Assembly: GCF_902686445.1 (NCBI RefSeq)
Contig: NC_062213.1
Coordinates: 135,740,491-135,804,490, forward strand
Origin: Sciurus carolinensis
Taxonomy: Eukaryota; Chordata; Mammalia; Rodentia; Sciuridae
DNA length: 64,000 bases
Direction of reading: 5' to 3'
A program made the position numbers and the translations under genes. Under the pieces are notes generated by a model. The model searched no databases and was not told the origin of the DNA. It saw only the letters and a program-made list of their open reading frames with translations. Positions 38,085 to 48,544 of the stretch are shown one piece after another. Within the stretch, counting starts at the first letter, position 1. Every line of letters starts with the position of its first letter.

Positions 38085-38790
38085 AGAATACAATATACTG
38101 TTGTTATTAACTATAGCCAGCCTGTGGTACAAAAGCTCTCTTGATTTTTAATCTTTATACCAAAGTAAAATTTTGTGTTCCTTAACTAAACATCTCCCCA
38201 GCTCCCAGACCTTTCTATTCTGCTTCTCAGACTTCAACGTTTTTAGATTCCACATGTATGTGAATAACACTGTAATAAATATGAGTACAGAAACCTCTTT
38301 GATGTACAACCAGTAGCAGAACTGTTGGATCAAATGGCAATTCTATTTTATAATTTTTGAGGAAAACCATCATACAATGTTTTTCATAACAGTGAAACTA
38401 AATTAACTTCCAACCAACAATGTGCAAGAATTTCCTCTTCTCCACATTTTCTCCAACATAGGTTAGCTTCCATTCCTTTTGATAAGCCATTCTCACAGGT
38501 GTGAGGTAGTATCTCATTGTAGTTTTAATTTGTATTGTTCTGATTAGGGATGTTGAGCATTTTCATATACTTGTTAGAAATTTGTATGTCTTCTTTGGGG
38601 AAATGTCTATTCGGATCATTTTCTCATTTTTAAAATCAGGTTAATTTCCTACTTTGAGCTGAATTCCTTTGACATCTTGGACATTAACCCATTATCAGAT
38701 ACATGGTTTGTAGATATCCTGATATTTTCTCCTATTCCATGGGTAATTTATATTGAGTCATAAAACAAGTCTAAGTAAATTTCAGGATTT
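38085..38790 (-). mobile_element. Old L1 fragment
   Basis: Antisense L1 3' sequence: gtaacagaactgttggatca-like words near 38320, ccaaccaacaatgtgcaaga, aggtgtgaggtagtatctca and cattaacccattatcagata. Confidence 0.8.
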
Positions 38791-39130
38791 ATTCCAAAGA
38801 AATCGAAAAGTTCAAATGCAATAAGTGATTGCCAGTTTAAAACCCCATTCCCAGCTTCATCCTTAAAGGTAGATAGTACCTAGTCCTCATTAACAGAGCA
38901 AGAGTAAAGGAAGACAAAAAGTTTAGAAAGGGACACTTACTCAGCCTTCTCTTCCATCCTTCCCAGAAGAACAGACAACTCCAAGACCAGAGGAGATGGC
39001 AGAACCACAGATAATAGGTACCCAAGACCCTGAATCATCCACGTAGATAAAAACCACTTACCTAATATCTTGGTCATATGCTAATGAGAAAAATCCAGCA
39101 GAATGGGGAGGTATGATCGTAAGAGAATGA
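38791..39130. other. No recognised feature
   Basis: Intronic sequence without an assignable gene or repeat. Confidence 0.45.
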
Positions 39131-39131
39131 G

Positions 39132-39325
39132 GGAACCAGGTGTGGTGGTGCATGCCTGTAGTTCCAATGATTTGGCAGGCAGAGGCAGGAGAATCTCAAG
39201 TTCAAGGCCAGTCTAGGCAACTTAATGACAGCCTGTCTCAAAATGAAAATTAAAAGAAGTAGGGATGTAGTTCAACAGTAGAGTGCCCAGGTTCAATCTC
39301 CAATACAAAACAAAACAAAACAAAA
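39132..39325 (+). mobile_element. B1-dID SINE
   Basis: aggtgtggtggtgcatgcct; ID part gtagggatgtagttcaacag; tail of AAAAC repeats. Confidence 0.9.
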
Positions 39326-39329
39326 TTCT

Positions 39330-39895
39330 TTATAGTTAATCTATAGTTAGCAGGCAGACAGAACACACAAGTGCAAGTACCAGTAGGTGGGTGGATACTT
39401 GTAAATAATCTATCATGAACCACAATTAAGAAGTTTATCTATAAATATTTTCTGCTGAAGTAGTTCAGAAGAGCAATATTTGAATATTCATTATTATTTC
39501 AATTTTACTAAATGCCAAAAATCTATTAGAAAGCTTAACAATGGTGGATAGACATTCTGGAATTATACTAATTGAAATCACCAGCTTCAGGTGACCCCTC
39601 CATGGCACTAGGTATCCCCATTCAAGACTGTAAGTGAGGCACCAATTAGCAATTCTAGAGTAACCGCATTCCAATTAACCGAAGATCTTATAACAGAATC
39701 TACTGTGAAATTTTCCTGTATTGTTTGCATGGTTTCAAGCACTTGTAAAAATTCTAAAAATCCAAAGAGCAGTTTCAACTTTGGCCCTGGAGTTAGTTCT
39801 TTAGAAAAGTCTTGAGAACATAATAACATAATTCTCATCAGTGGAGATGATTACATAACCCATTTGGAATTACTTTCTTCATTTAAAAAAGTTGT
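39330..39895. other. No recognised feature
   Basis: Intronic sequence without an assignable gene or repeat. Confidence 0.45.
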
Positions 39896-39899
39896 ATCC

Positions 39900-40090
39900 T
39901 GCCATGTGTGGTAGTACACACTTGTTATCCCAGTTACTCAGGAGTCTAAAGCAGAATAAGCACAAGTTCAAGGCCAGCCTGAGCAACAGTCAAACCCTGT
40001 CTTAAAATAAAAAATAAAAAGAACTAAGGAAGCAGCTCAGTGGCAGGTCACCCTGGGTTCAATTCCTAGTAGTGCACAAAAATTAAAAAA
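39900..40090 (+). mobile_element. B1-dID SINE
   Basis: gccatgtgtggtagtacaca; gttcaaggccagcctgagca; ID part actaaggaagcagctcagtg and gggttcaattcctagta. Confidence 0.88.
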
Positions 40091-40493
40091 GATTATACCT
40101 AATGCATTAATAAATTTACACAGTGGTGTTACAAGCATGTGTTTGACAATTATTTAAAATGCTCAGCCCCTACACAAAATAAAATTATCAAGCACATAAT
40201 TCTAATATTTATATAAGAAAAGCAGCTTTCATTGTATTCTCTGTCAACTTCAGCAACAGGCATCCTCCCAAGATTTCTAAAGAATTATTTTTTCAAGTAA
40301 AATTCACAGTTCTACATGGTTTTCATTTTGACTCCCTATTCTTTTCCATTTCTCATTAGAAAATTAAGAATACAGTCGAATAAAATGAAGTTTTAGTAAT
40401 AAAACTTCCAAGAGAAACTTTTTCATAACCAATGTTACTTGTCTTCTAAATGTTGGGCTGCATGTTGTAACACACTTCATTAAATACGAAATA

Positions 40494-40773
40494 TCTACAA
40501 GCTGAATATCCCTTATCCCAACCAGAAGTATTTCAGATTTTTCTGGATTTAGAAATATTTACAAATACATAATAAGATATCTTGGGTATGGGACCCAAGT
40601 CAAAACACAAAATTCATTTATGTTTCACATACACCTTATATACGGAGCCTACAGTTAATACTATTTTTAGTGTGCCTGAATTTTAAAAGTAACCCATCGT
40701 ATGAGGTCAAGTATGAAATTTTTCATTTGTGGCATCGCACTAGAGTTCATCATTAGGATACTCAATCTGTACT
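40494..40773. mobile_element. Mariner-type MITE (MARNA-like), second copy
   Basis: Left end ctacaagctgaatatccctt; right end attaggatactcaatctgta, its imperfect inverted repeat. The interior aagatatcttgggtatggga and catttatgtttcacatacac matches the same family as 1791-1993 but keeps different internal segments. Confidence 0.7.
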
Positions 40774-41229
40774 TAAATCTGTGATCCTTACTTACCATTA
40801 AGGATATCAGAAACTCCTTTACAAATCTGATGAGAGTTATGCAAATAATTTTAGGGAATTCATGCCTTAAAACTGGGTTGCTGGTTAGTGGGGAAAAAAT
40901 GAAGTCTGTTCTAAGAACATATGAAAACCATACATGAGAAAAGAAGGAATAAAACATAATGGGAAAAATGGATTCTTTGATAGTACGATCTTTACCAAAA
41001 ATGACTATTCATTTAGAAAAATTATAATAAACCTCTATAAACATATGGCTTAAAGAGCTAAATGTAAAGAATAAATGTAAAATACTATAATCAAATACAG
41101 AGAATATATACATCTTGGTTCAGGAATGTCTTCTTAAGCAACCTAAAAATATTACTTGCTTAAACTGATAATTTGTGGAAATTTTAAACCTTCTGTACCA
41201 GCAAAACATACCATAATATAGAGACCAAC
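40774..41229. other. No recognised feature
   Basis: Intronic sequence without an assignable gene or repeat. Confidence 0.45.
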
Positions 41230-41535
41230 GACAGAATTAAAAGAAAAACAGATGTAAAACAAACAACATTAGTAATTTTAGCATTATAAAAAAATTCAAA
41301 CTAAAAAGTAGTAATTGATAGAAAAATTGACAAATGAAAATGAGCAAGTAAAAAGGTAATGAACATAAAATGTTCAACCTAATTACAAAGTAAGGACATG
41401 CAAGTTAAATTAACGACGTACTTCACAGCCTCTAATAAAATTGAAAGCTGACAGCTTACAATGTTTGTGGGTGTGTGCTGGCAGTATAGATTACTGTAAC
41501 CTTTTGAAAAATAAAAATTTTAGAAAGTAACAGTT
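41230..41535 (+). mobile_element. Old L1 3' region, left part
   Basis: Sense L1-like phrases: aaaggtaatgaacataaaa, gcaagttaaattaacgacg, gtgtgctggcagtatagatt. It resumes after the SINE at 41540. Confidence 0.6.
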
Positions 41536-41537
41536 GT

Positions 41538-41715
41538 GTGCATACATGTGGTAGTGGGATTAAATCCAGGGATTCTCTACCATTAAGTTATATCCCCAGC
41601 CCTTCTGATTTTTGAGACAGGGGCTCACCAAGTTGCCTAGGTTGGACCCAAACTTGAGATCCTCATATCTCCCAAAACAGCTGGATCACAGGTATGTGCC
41701 ACCCACCTCAAACAA
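41538..41715 (-). mobile_element. B1-dID SINE
   Basis: Reverse complement: gattaaatccagggattctc, aagttatatccccagccctt, then tttttgagacaggggctcac and cacaggtatgtgccaccc. Confidence 0.88.
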
Positions 41716-41739
41716 AATCACATTTCCTTTGTTTTAGCA

Positions 41740-42080
41740 AGCCCACATACAGAATTTATCCTAGTTTAAAAAAAAAAAAATGACATCAATGCAGGAAAAG
41801 CTAAACAGACATATAAGGATAGTTCTTATAATACCGTTTGTAATACTAAGAAAAGGAAACAAAGGTGGGGAGGGTTGGAGACAATATGAATATCTACTAC
41901 TGATAAAATAGCTTAATTTATGACACATTGATATATGCATACGCCAACTGAAATACTATACAGCTATTAGACTATGTCAAATTTATACATACTGACCTAG
42001 AAAGATGTCTACAATATTAAATGAAAATAAGTAAAATGCAGGATAATATGTATATCATAATCTATTTGTTTAAAAAAAAG
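41740..42080 (+). mobile_element. Old L1 3' region, right part
   Basis: caagcccacatacagaattt, aaatactatacagctattag and gacctagaaagatgtctaca are sense L1 3' phrases, ending in an A-rich run. Confidence 0.65.
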
Positions 42081-42384
42081 AAAATAAAAAGGAAAAGGAA
42101 ACTAATAGTGAATTTTTTAGCAAGTCCTATTTATATGCCTAGTTTCCCAAAAAGTTAATGAATACTCCTTTGTTTCAAATATACCTATTGCTCCATTAGA
42201 GGTCTCACCAACAAGATGTTATTGTCTGAAAATGTCTTTAATCAAGGTGCATTAAAGGCTTTATCAGATATCAGATAATATAACCCTTTGGAATATTCTA
42301 CAATGAAAAGATAATACAAAAAAAACTATTTTTAAGGGCAAAATGTTCAACAGGTTTTTTTTTATGCCGAAATAAACATACTCT

Positions 42385-42522
42385 TTTTAAAAAATATATT
42401 TTTTAGATGTAGATGGACACAATACCTTATTTATTTATCTTTATATGGTGTTGAGGATTGAACCTAGTGCTTTACATATGCTAGGTGAGCACTCTTACCA
42501 CTGAGTCACAACCCCAGCCCTA
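42385..42522 (-). mobile_element. ID SINE with the unique 3' tail
   Basis: Reverse complement: agatgtagatggacacaata (tail), ggtgttgaggattgaaccta and ccactgagtcacaaccccag. Confidence 0.88.
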
Positions 42523-42794
42523 AAAATATTTTTAATGTTGCAATTTCACACATAGAAAACAACCAAAGATTATCTTCTCTAATAGTAGAAATAAGGTATT
42601 TCAGTCATTTCATTGGGTAATGATTATGTTCATTATATGAACACAAAAAAGGGGAGACATTAAACCAATTCCTTGTATAAGACATTGAATTTTCTCAGAA
42701 TGATACTCATTCTTAGCAATAAATGCATTGATATTACAATTTAAAAATTCTACTCAACTGTATCTCAGTATAATATGAATATAAAGTTTCAAGC

Positions 42795-42960
42795 AGCCTG
42801 GCTTAGTTAAAGGAGCACTTGATTTGAAATCAGACATACTGAGTCCCAATCCTGGTTCTGCCACTTACTAATGATATGGTCTTGGGGAAGTTACATAATC
42901 TCACAACCTATTCCTGGGGCAGGGCTGCAAAAATAGTTTTCTAAGGTGTTCTTGGAAAAT
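42795..42960 (+). mobile_element. MIR SINE
   Basis: tggcttagttaaaggagcac, cctggttctgccacttacta, tcttggggaagttacataat in MIR sense order. Confidence 0.8.
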
Positions 42961-43117
42961 AAAGAGTAACACAGATGAAAAGTGTCCAGTGACAAAGTCT
43001 ATCAAAATATGCCACCTTCTTGCCTTTCTTTCCAAAGAGGTCAGATTACTAACTGGCAATTTCTTTTTCAGTATTGCCTTTTAGAAGACTCCAAAAACAA
43101 AAATGAAAAAAAGAAAA

Positions 43118-43236
43118 AAGCAGGCAAAGCAGAACACACTTGTAGTTTATTGAGGAGGCTGAAGGCTGAGGCAGGAGGATCACTTGAGCCCAGGAGTTTG
43201 GGGTCAGTCTGGGAAATACAGATGTCTTTTTCTTTA

Positions 43237-43273
<37 letters not shown>

Positions 43274-43275
43274 AG
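43118..43275 (+). mobile_element. B1/Alu-like monomer with long A-tail
   Basis: ggctgaggcaggaggatcac then ttgagcccaggagtttgggg and an A-run (43242-43270). There is no ID part. The open frame running through it into poly-lysine is an artefact. Confidence 0.75.
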
Positions 43276-43279
43276 AGAC

Positions 43280-44680
43280 TGCTAAGCTTTTATAAAGTTC
43301 TACATTTTATTTGCCATGTGTTTGAATTTTCCTTTAAGTGTTTTGTATTTGAGACTCCTTTCCTTAGATTGTTTTTGAGATTTATTCTGATGAATGCTTA
43401 CTGTTTTTGATATTATTTATTTTGATACATGCTTACATATTTCTGGTGGAATTTCTTTAAGAAAATCATAAGAAAGCACATTATGTTCTACCTGTTGCAG
43501 TCTACATCTACAGATAACTTTCTTTTTAAAATCATTCACTGTTGAGTCTGTGGAAACCACTTCCAAGTCTTATGGGGAAATAAAATGTTAGGTAAGGAAG
43601 AATATCAAAATCTTCAATCATTCTAAACCACTATAACATGTCTAAGAAATTAACTCCACAGAATTCTAAATAAAAAAAAAGTAAAATTTTGATTTTAATA
43701 TAACTTTAAGTACTTCTAAGAGAAGTCAATTTTTTTTGTAAATGTAGATCATTAATAAGGCCAGAATATGACTGAATGCCACTAAATGGATTCAAATACA
43801 AAGAAAAGCATACTGTCCAATTTCCAATATTTAAAGTGAAGACTTTTCATGATACAAGACACATATTAATAAGATCAAAAGAATCAACTCACATTAACCT
43901 ATTAACTAATTTTGCTTTATTAAATAAATAAACTGAATAACTTCAAATTATACTATAGAATTGAGGACTCAGAGTATTTTAGCTTCTCTTTCATAGTTAG
44001 TTGCACTTCAAATTTATTTGATGCTCCTTTAAATGTCTTCAAGTCTTTTGCAAAGTCTACCAAAATTGTAAACAGCTACTGTATGGAAAATTACAATTAT
44101 TTTCTGGTACATTTTTCCTAAAAAAATTAATCATCACCCACAACAGCTTCCAGTTGTTCCCCACATTTACTCCTTAGTTTAAATTACACTGAAGGTACTT
44201 TTTTGCTTGCTTTTTAAAATGTGTTTAAGATGATGAAGTGAAAGCTTATGCAAAAACCACTTCGTTATTTTTCCATATTCAAATTACAACCTCTTGAGCT
44301 GATTTTAAGTGCCATGTATATTTTCAAATCAAAATTCATCACTGTCATTCTTAAAAACTCCTCTCCATCCTGAGGTCTTCCAAACGTCAAAGCTCTCTAC
44401 TAATCGAGAGTACCCATTATTCGTTCTTTCTACTGTCTCACAATTTCACACTCCAGCTTTTTGTATTTCAGAGCCCTTCGCTCACAAAAGCACCATTAAC
44501 TGTTTAAGGCACTTAACTGTATGGTTCTTTCCGCATTACCTTACTTTTTCTTTCATAAACTTCACTATAATTCCCCTTCAGCGTGCCTTCATCTTCTAAA
44601 TGCACATCCACACTACCGCTAAGCAACGTATATATACATACAGCCTATCCGGAAGCCCAAATTAATCAGTTTAGCACAAC
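43280..44680. other. No recognised feature
   Basis: About 1.4 kb of AT-rich to mixed sequence leading into the CpG island; no repeat or exon identified. It borders the promoter and may hold proximal regulatory elements. Confidence 0.45.
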
Positions 44681-44689
44681 TAATAATTT

Positions 44690-45179
44690 AAATCCCCGGA
44701 TGCCTCGTTCAGGTACTTCATGGAAGCTTTTTACGTGCGTTCCTGTCCTACCGGGCCAGCCTACCTCTAAGATTAATTGTAAAGTCCCTTGGTGCCCACA
44801 GCACAAGTGCAATTCGCTATAGTGTCTTTCTTTTTACTCCCCACCTTTCCTGGCGTCTCCTTCCATTTCTGCGCATCTCAATGTACCTCCCCCAACCCCC
44901 GCTGTCCCCCAGATTCTGTACCTAGGTGTCCATATCTCAAATTAGAATACCCTCGCCTGATATCGCCGGGGCTTGGCTGTACTACTTCTAAGAGAACGCG
45001 CGAGCTTTTCTTTCTCCTTCAGAAGCACCCGCTCCCCACTGAGTTCGGTTCTCTCGCTCTCTCTCCATGGAATGCCTACTTTTGGGCAACCCCCAAGCTC
45101 CGGGAAGCCCAATCTTGCAACCTCTGCCCCAAGACCTAGAGCCCAGCCTGCTACTCAAGCTAATTCACCCAGTTCTTGG
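44690..45179. other. CpG-island shore in HS2ST1 intron 1
   Basis: GC and CpG content climb gradually here (for example gaacgcgcgagctt near 44995). Long open frames on the plus strand reflect low stop-codon density in GC-rich sequence and do not look like proteins. Confidence 0.55.
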
Positions 45180-45335
45180 AGCTTGTGCTCTGATGCCCCC
45201 CGTCCCAGCTCTCTTAGAAACCTCTCAGCCCCGAAGACAGACCCCAGGTTAGATGAACGCCCGTTGCTCCAATTGCAGTGCCTCCCCGGCCGGCCCCTTC
45301 CACACCACTCAGCCCCTAGTGGCTCGGCTCCTCAC

Positions 45336-45459
45336 CTAGCTTCGACCGGGACTCCTCCAGTTTCTGAATCTGGTTCTCCAAGAAGAGCATCGCTACCGCG
45401 AAGGCCACCACCGCCAGCAGCTGCAACTTGGGCGGCATCATAATCCTGAGGAGCCCCAT
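45336..45459 (-). CDS. HS2ST1: HS2ST1 coding exon 1 (N-terminus of heparan sulfate 2-O-sulfotransferase 1)
   Basis: The product is a Golgi enzyme that moves sulfate from PAPS to the 2-O position of iduronic (and glucuronic) acid in heparan sulfate. Read on the minus strand from the ATG at 45459, the exon encodes 41 residues plus one base. It starts MGLLRIMMPPK, followed by a hydrophobic signal-anchor (LQLLAVVAFAVAMLFL, residues about 12-27), then the start of the stem (ENQIQKLEESRSKL). This is the layout of a type II Golgi membrane protein and matches, as I recall it, the conserved vertebrate HS2ST1 N-terminus. The exon ends in a GTGAGG donor at 45335, splitting the next codon after its first base (G, fitting the expected Glu). 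The catalytic domain and PAPS-binding motifs are in later exons, which I do not find here. The gene lies head to head with SELENOF, as in other mammals. Confidence 0.95.
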
Positions 45460-45972
45460 GAAACCCGCTGCTCGGGATCAAGACATACCGCGGGGGGCGG
45501 GGAGCGGGGCCCCGGAGGCGAGGGAGACGCCGGGAGGAGTCCACCAGCCGGGAGACAGGCGAGGAGCGCGCCACAGGGAGAACCACCGCAGCGACCCCCC
45601 CTTCCCAGCGCTCGGGTCCCCCGCCCCCAGGCGCCAAGCACCAGCGCTGCCGGTGCCCGCTTCTCCACAGCCGACTCAACGGCCGCCCCCTCCAAAAGCC
45701 CGCGCAGCAAACAGCGCGAAGCGGCTGCCGGGCTCTCTACAGTCTCAGTTCCCGACCCCCGCGCCCGCCCGCCTGCCTGCTCGCCTCCCGCTCTTCCTTC
45801 CTTCCCTCCCTCTTTTGCTCCCGGCCGCGCGTTCCTCCACCAGCGCTGCGGCTGCGGCTGCGCTGCCCTCGGCACCGCCCCCTCCCATCCCCCTCAGCTG
45901 CCTCGCGCACGCATCTACGTACGCTGCTCGGCAACCAGAGACCCCGCCCCCTCCTCCCATTCGGTTGTATTC

Positions 45973-45984
45973 ATTGGCGGGAAG
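45973..45984. promoter_or_regulatory. Overlapping inverted CCAAT box and E2F-like site
   Basis: The sequence attggcgggaa combines ATTGG (reverse of CCAAT, an NF-Y site) with GGCGGGAA, a core accepted by E2F factors. It lies near the middle of the shared promoter, just downstream of a GC box at 45942-45950. The motif match is direct; binding and function are inferred. Confidence 0.5.
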
Positions 45985-46059
45985 AACCCTGGTGTTTCGC
46001 TGTTGATTCGGTTTACGGTTGGATTCTTCTGCCACGGGGCTCAACCCAGGCGGCATTCG

Positions 46060-46064
46060 ATTGG
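46060..46064 (-). promoter_or_regulatory. Inverted CCAAT box
   Basis: ATTGG within cgattgggtaaac, 340 bases upstream of the SELENOF start codon. It is the second of three CCAAT motifs in the shared promoter. Inferred NF-Y site. Confidence 0.4.
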
Positions 46065-46213
46065 GTAAACCTGGAGAAGGAGGTAGAACTGAAACTAGCG
46101 AAGGCGGGGTTTCTTGGCTGCTGGACGAAATGTCGTGAATGAAAGGAAGGAGCCCGGAGAAGCACAGAAGTGGGGAGTTTAGGAAAGTGCCTGATTTGGA
46201 TAATGGAAAGCAG

Positions 46214-46218
46214 CCAAT
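46214..46218 (+). promoter_or_regulatory. CCAAT box
   Basis: CCAAT within cagccaatgac, about 185 bases upstream of the SELENOF start codon, in forward orientation for SELENOF. Inferred NF-Y site. Confidence 0.4.
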
Positions 46219-46344
46219 GACTGTCTTTATACTCGATTACCTTTAAGCTTTCATATGTCCTTAGTTAATATTTGTCTATTCAGAATAAGAGATTTGATGG
46301 CAGCGGCCTTTCTTGGCCTTTTTTTGATCAGGCTCTGAAGTGGA

Positions 46345-46374
46345 ATGCCCCTAGCCGAGGGGTCCTCTGGCTAG
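46345..46374 (+). other. Possible upstream ORF in the SELENOF leader
   Basis: An ATG at 46345 opens a nine-codon frame ending in TAG at 46372-46374, 26 bases before the SELENOF start. Its context is fair (G at -3, C at +4). It matters only if transcription starts upstream of 46345, which is not known. Confidence 0.3.
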
Positions 46375-46400
46375 CCAGAGATTTACGATAGATGATAGCG

Positions 46401-46475
46401 ATGGCGGCTGAGCGAGGTGGGTGGTTTGGTCCAGCGTTTGGGCTACGGTTGCTGTTGGCGACTGTGCTTCAAGCG
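46401..46475 (+). CDS. SELENOF: SELENOF coding exon 1 (signal peptide of the 15-kDa selenoprotein)
   Basis: This exon encodes 25 residues, MAAERGGWFGPAFG followed by LRLLLATVLQA, ending exactly at a phase-0 GTAAGT donor at 46476. It is the first part of the ER signal peptide; the hydrophobic run LRLLLATVLQA continues into exon 2 (VSA). The C-terminal half is nearly identical to mammalian SELENOF, while the first ten residues diverge, as is usual for signal peptides. I chose the ATG at 46401 for its strong context (G at -3, G at +4). An in-frame ATG at 46392 directly follows a TAG and would add MIA; human SELENOF is annotated, as I recall, with a similar three-residue extension, so either start may be used. 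The mature protein sits in the ER and binds UDP-glucose:glycoprotein glucosyltransferase (UGGT). Confidence 0.95.
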
Positions 46476-46969
46476 GTAAGTGTAGGTCACTTGCGCGGCT
46501 GCCTCAGGGCAAGGAGGAGGGATTGCAGATGAGAAGGACAACGTTCGGTCAGGTTTGGGAGCCTCACATGAAAAGGAGGGGGAGGGTTGGGCTTCCTTAG
46601 TACTGTGGCCGGAACGCGACGTGGCTTAATTCCTGGTTGTCTTCTCCCGACTGTCTTGGGTAGTGTTCTCTTACACGGCTCTAACTAAAAACGATTTGTA
46701 AATCAAGGTGGGAAGGGGAAGCAGTAAAGTTTGGACAGGAGTGCTTTTGTTTTTGTTCTTTAAGCGGGCACACCTTTCTGCGAGCCTCCCAAATCTTAAA
46801 CGGAAAACCATGAGATTTGTTTTTCTTCATTAACAAAGTACATGTGTTCTTAATCTTTGACAAAGAAAAATCCCAATTTTTACTTATTTTATTGTTTACA
46901 AAACAACTAGATATTGGTTAATTCCCTAAAGAAGTGTACAAATCCTGTTTTGCTATATGAATAATAAAA

Positions 46970-47045
46970 CGTTAGGCACTGTTCTGGGAGCTTTGATATT
47001 TATTAATTCAGTTTAATTCTTCAAGTATTCTCTACTGAGGCTGCT
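46970..47045 (-). mobile_element. MIR-like fragment
   Basis: ttaggcactgttctgggagc and ttaattcagtttaattcttc in antisense MIR order; short and weak. Confidence 0.4.
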
Positions 47046-47049
47046 GAAA

Positions 47050-47350
47050 AGTTTTTCCTAGGATACCTGCTTTAATTGTGTTATCCAAGGTTTGTGCAAG
47101 TTGGGCACCACTTTCTTTCACCCAGGAATTTGGAAGCAACTTACCCGTTGATTTAGCCACCTTGAGGAAAAGGTGGATTCTTCTCTAACTAACATTTTAT
47201 TATAGTACTTCCATTCAGATATTTTGTGCTGCAGAAATTACTAAACTTTGTATTCCTCAAGGTTTTTTCCCCATCTTAGATCATTTGAATTCATTACCGC
47301 TACAGAAGGATAAAAATGAATATTTCAAGCTTCCTTCTCCCAATTCACTA
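47050..47350. other. No recognised feature
   Basis: SELENOF intron 1 sequence without an assignable repeat. Confidence 0.45.
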
Positions 47351-47354
47351 TTTC

Positions 47355-47790
47355 TGGCTTTCAGTTATCTATGACTGTGTAATTATCCTCCAAATCTCAG
47401 TGGCTTAAAAACAATGGTTTCTCACCATTCTGAGGCCCGGAGAGCAGTTCCTCTGTTAATTGCCTTTGGCCTCATTTATACAGTTTTGAACTAGTAGGTT
47501 AGCAGAACTGATCAGTTAGAGGGTGTCACCATCATTCACAGTTGGTGCTGGCAATCAGGACCTCTTTGTTCTCTACTGAGCTGTCATCCTCCAAAGGCTT
47601 GACCAATTTTTTTCCCCCTTTCATTCTTGTGGCAGTGCTCCAAAATAGCAAAACCTTACAGTGCCTCCTTACCTTGTCTTGGAAATCATATTATCATTTG
47701 CACCATGTAATACTTGTTGAAGTAAGTCACAAGACTTTCAGGAAAAGTAAACTGTCTATGTAGGAAGAGTGACAGAGTCACATTTCAAAG
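47355..47790. mobile_element. Ancient mammalian repeat fragment, class uncertain
   Basis: gtgtaattatcctccaaatc with tcagtggcttaaaaacaat resembles a mammal-wide repeat motif (aaattaccacaaa...gtggcttaaa). I cannot assign it with confidence; an LTR fossil is possible. Confidence 0.35.
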
Positions 47791-48016
47791 AAGAATACAT
47801 ATTTATACAGGAATTTATGGCCATTGAAGGGTGTACAACAGTGACCATTCACAGAATCCCAGCCAAAACCTTGAATAACATCCTTGATTTCTTATCCTTA
47901 CATATCCCACATTTAGGAATTACCAAATCCTACTGGTTTTTATTTCCTAAATATCTATGAAATTAGTCCACTTAATCCCTTAGTTAGTCCATAGATATCT
48001 CTCCTTAGAATTAACA

Positions 48017-48228
48017 ACTTCCTACCAGGTGTGGTGGTACACACCTGTAATCCCAGCAACTCAGGAGGCTGAGGCTGAAGGATTGCAAGTTCAACACCAG
48101 CCTCAGAAATTAGTGAGGCCTTAAGCAACTTACTGAGACCTTGTCTCAAAATTAAAAAATGAAAAGGGCTGGGGATGTGGCTAGTGGTAAGCACCTACAG
48201 GTTCAATTCTCAGTGCCAAAAAGAAAGT
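48017..48228 (+). mobile_element. B1-dID SINE
   Basis: aggtgtggtggtacacacct, aggctgaggctgaaggattg; ID part gggctggggatgtggctagt. Confidence 0.92.
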
Positions 48229-48544
48229 AAGAACAGCTTCCTGTTTTCCCTTTGAATTTTTATTTCTATGTTCAAAACAAAACGGTTGGCTTTGCCATCT
48301 TTCAAGTTCTCAGGACAAAAATTGGTCCATTTGAATTCTCTTTCCTTTCACTCTCTGAATCCAGTTAGTAATTAAGCCCTTAAATCTTCAGCTCACTTAA
48401 TTCTATTTCTGCAGATAATACTTAAATTTGAGCCACTATCTTTGCTTGCTTGTACTCATAACAAAATCTCCATTAACCAATTTCTCCATATAACTTTCTC
48501 CCTATCTAATTCAGTCTCTATAGTACATCCAGATCGATCTTTCT
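48229..48544. other. No confident feature
   Basis: Pyrimidine-leaning sequence that may be an old repeat, but no family could be assigned. Confidence 0.35.

Larger units (their letters stand above)
1..45335 (-). other. HS2ST1: HS2ST1 intron 1 (partial, 5' end of the intron at 45335)
   Basis: This runs from the GT donor at 45335-45334 to the window edge. No minus-strand open reading frame resembling HS2ST1 exon 2 (sulfotransferase PAPS-binding region) was recognised. Intron 1 is very long in other mammals, so its continuing past the window is expected. Almost all the recognisable content is transposable elements, listed separately. The remainder carries no recognised gene. Confidence 0.8.
45180..46570. 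promoter_or_regulatory. CpG island and bidirectional promoter of HS2ST1 and SELENOF
   Basis: GC content and CpG frequency rise sharply here against an AT-rich background; 45470-45960 is densest. The two start codons, on opposite strands, are 941 bases apart and the island covers both first exons. There is no TATA box at a convincing position, but there are GC boxes (CCCCGCCCC at 45942-45950, ACCGCCCCC near 45874) and three CCAAT boxes, as is typical of broad housekeeping promoters. The 5' untranslated part of HS2ST1 should lie between 45460 and about 45900 and that of SELENOF in the ~100 bases before 46401. Exact transcription starts cannot be read from sequence. Confidence 0.9.

Noticed and set aside
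42982..43410. A 142-residue protein with a poly-lysine run
   Set aside because: The frame runs through a B1-type SINE and its A-tail; there are no splice sites or protein similarity.
1..45335. HS2ST1 exon 2 or a nested gene in the intron
   Set aside because: No minus-strand frame resembles the sulfotransferase domain and no other conserved protein was recognised; remaining frames are short and repeat-derived.
45332..46056. Several long open frames on both strands in the CpG island (proline-, arginine- and glycine-rich)
   Set aside because: GC-rich sequence has few stop codons. Only the HS2ST1 and SELENOF first exons match real proteins and have splice donors; the rest are low-complexity shadows.
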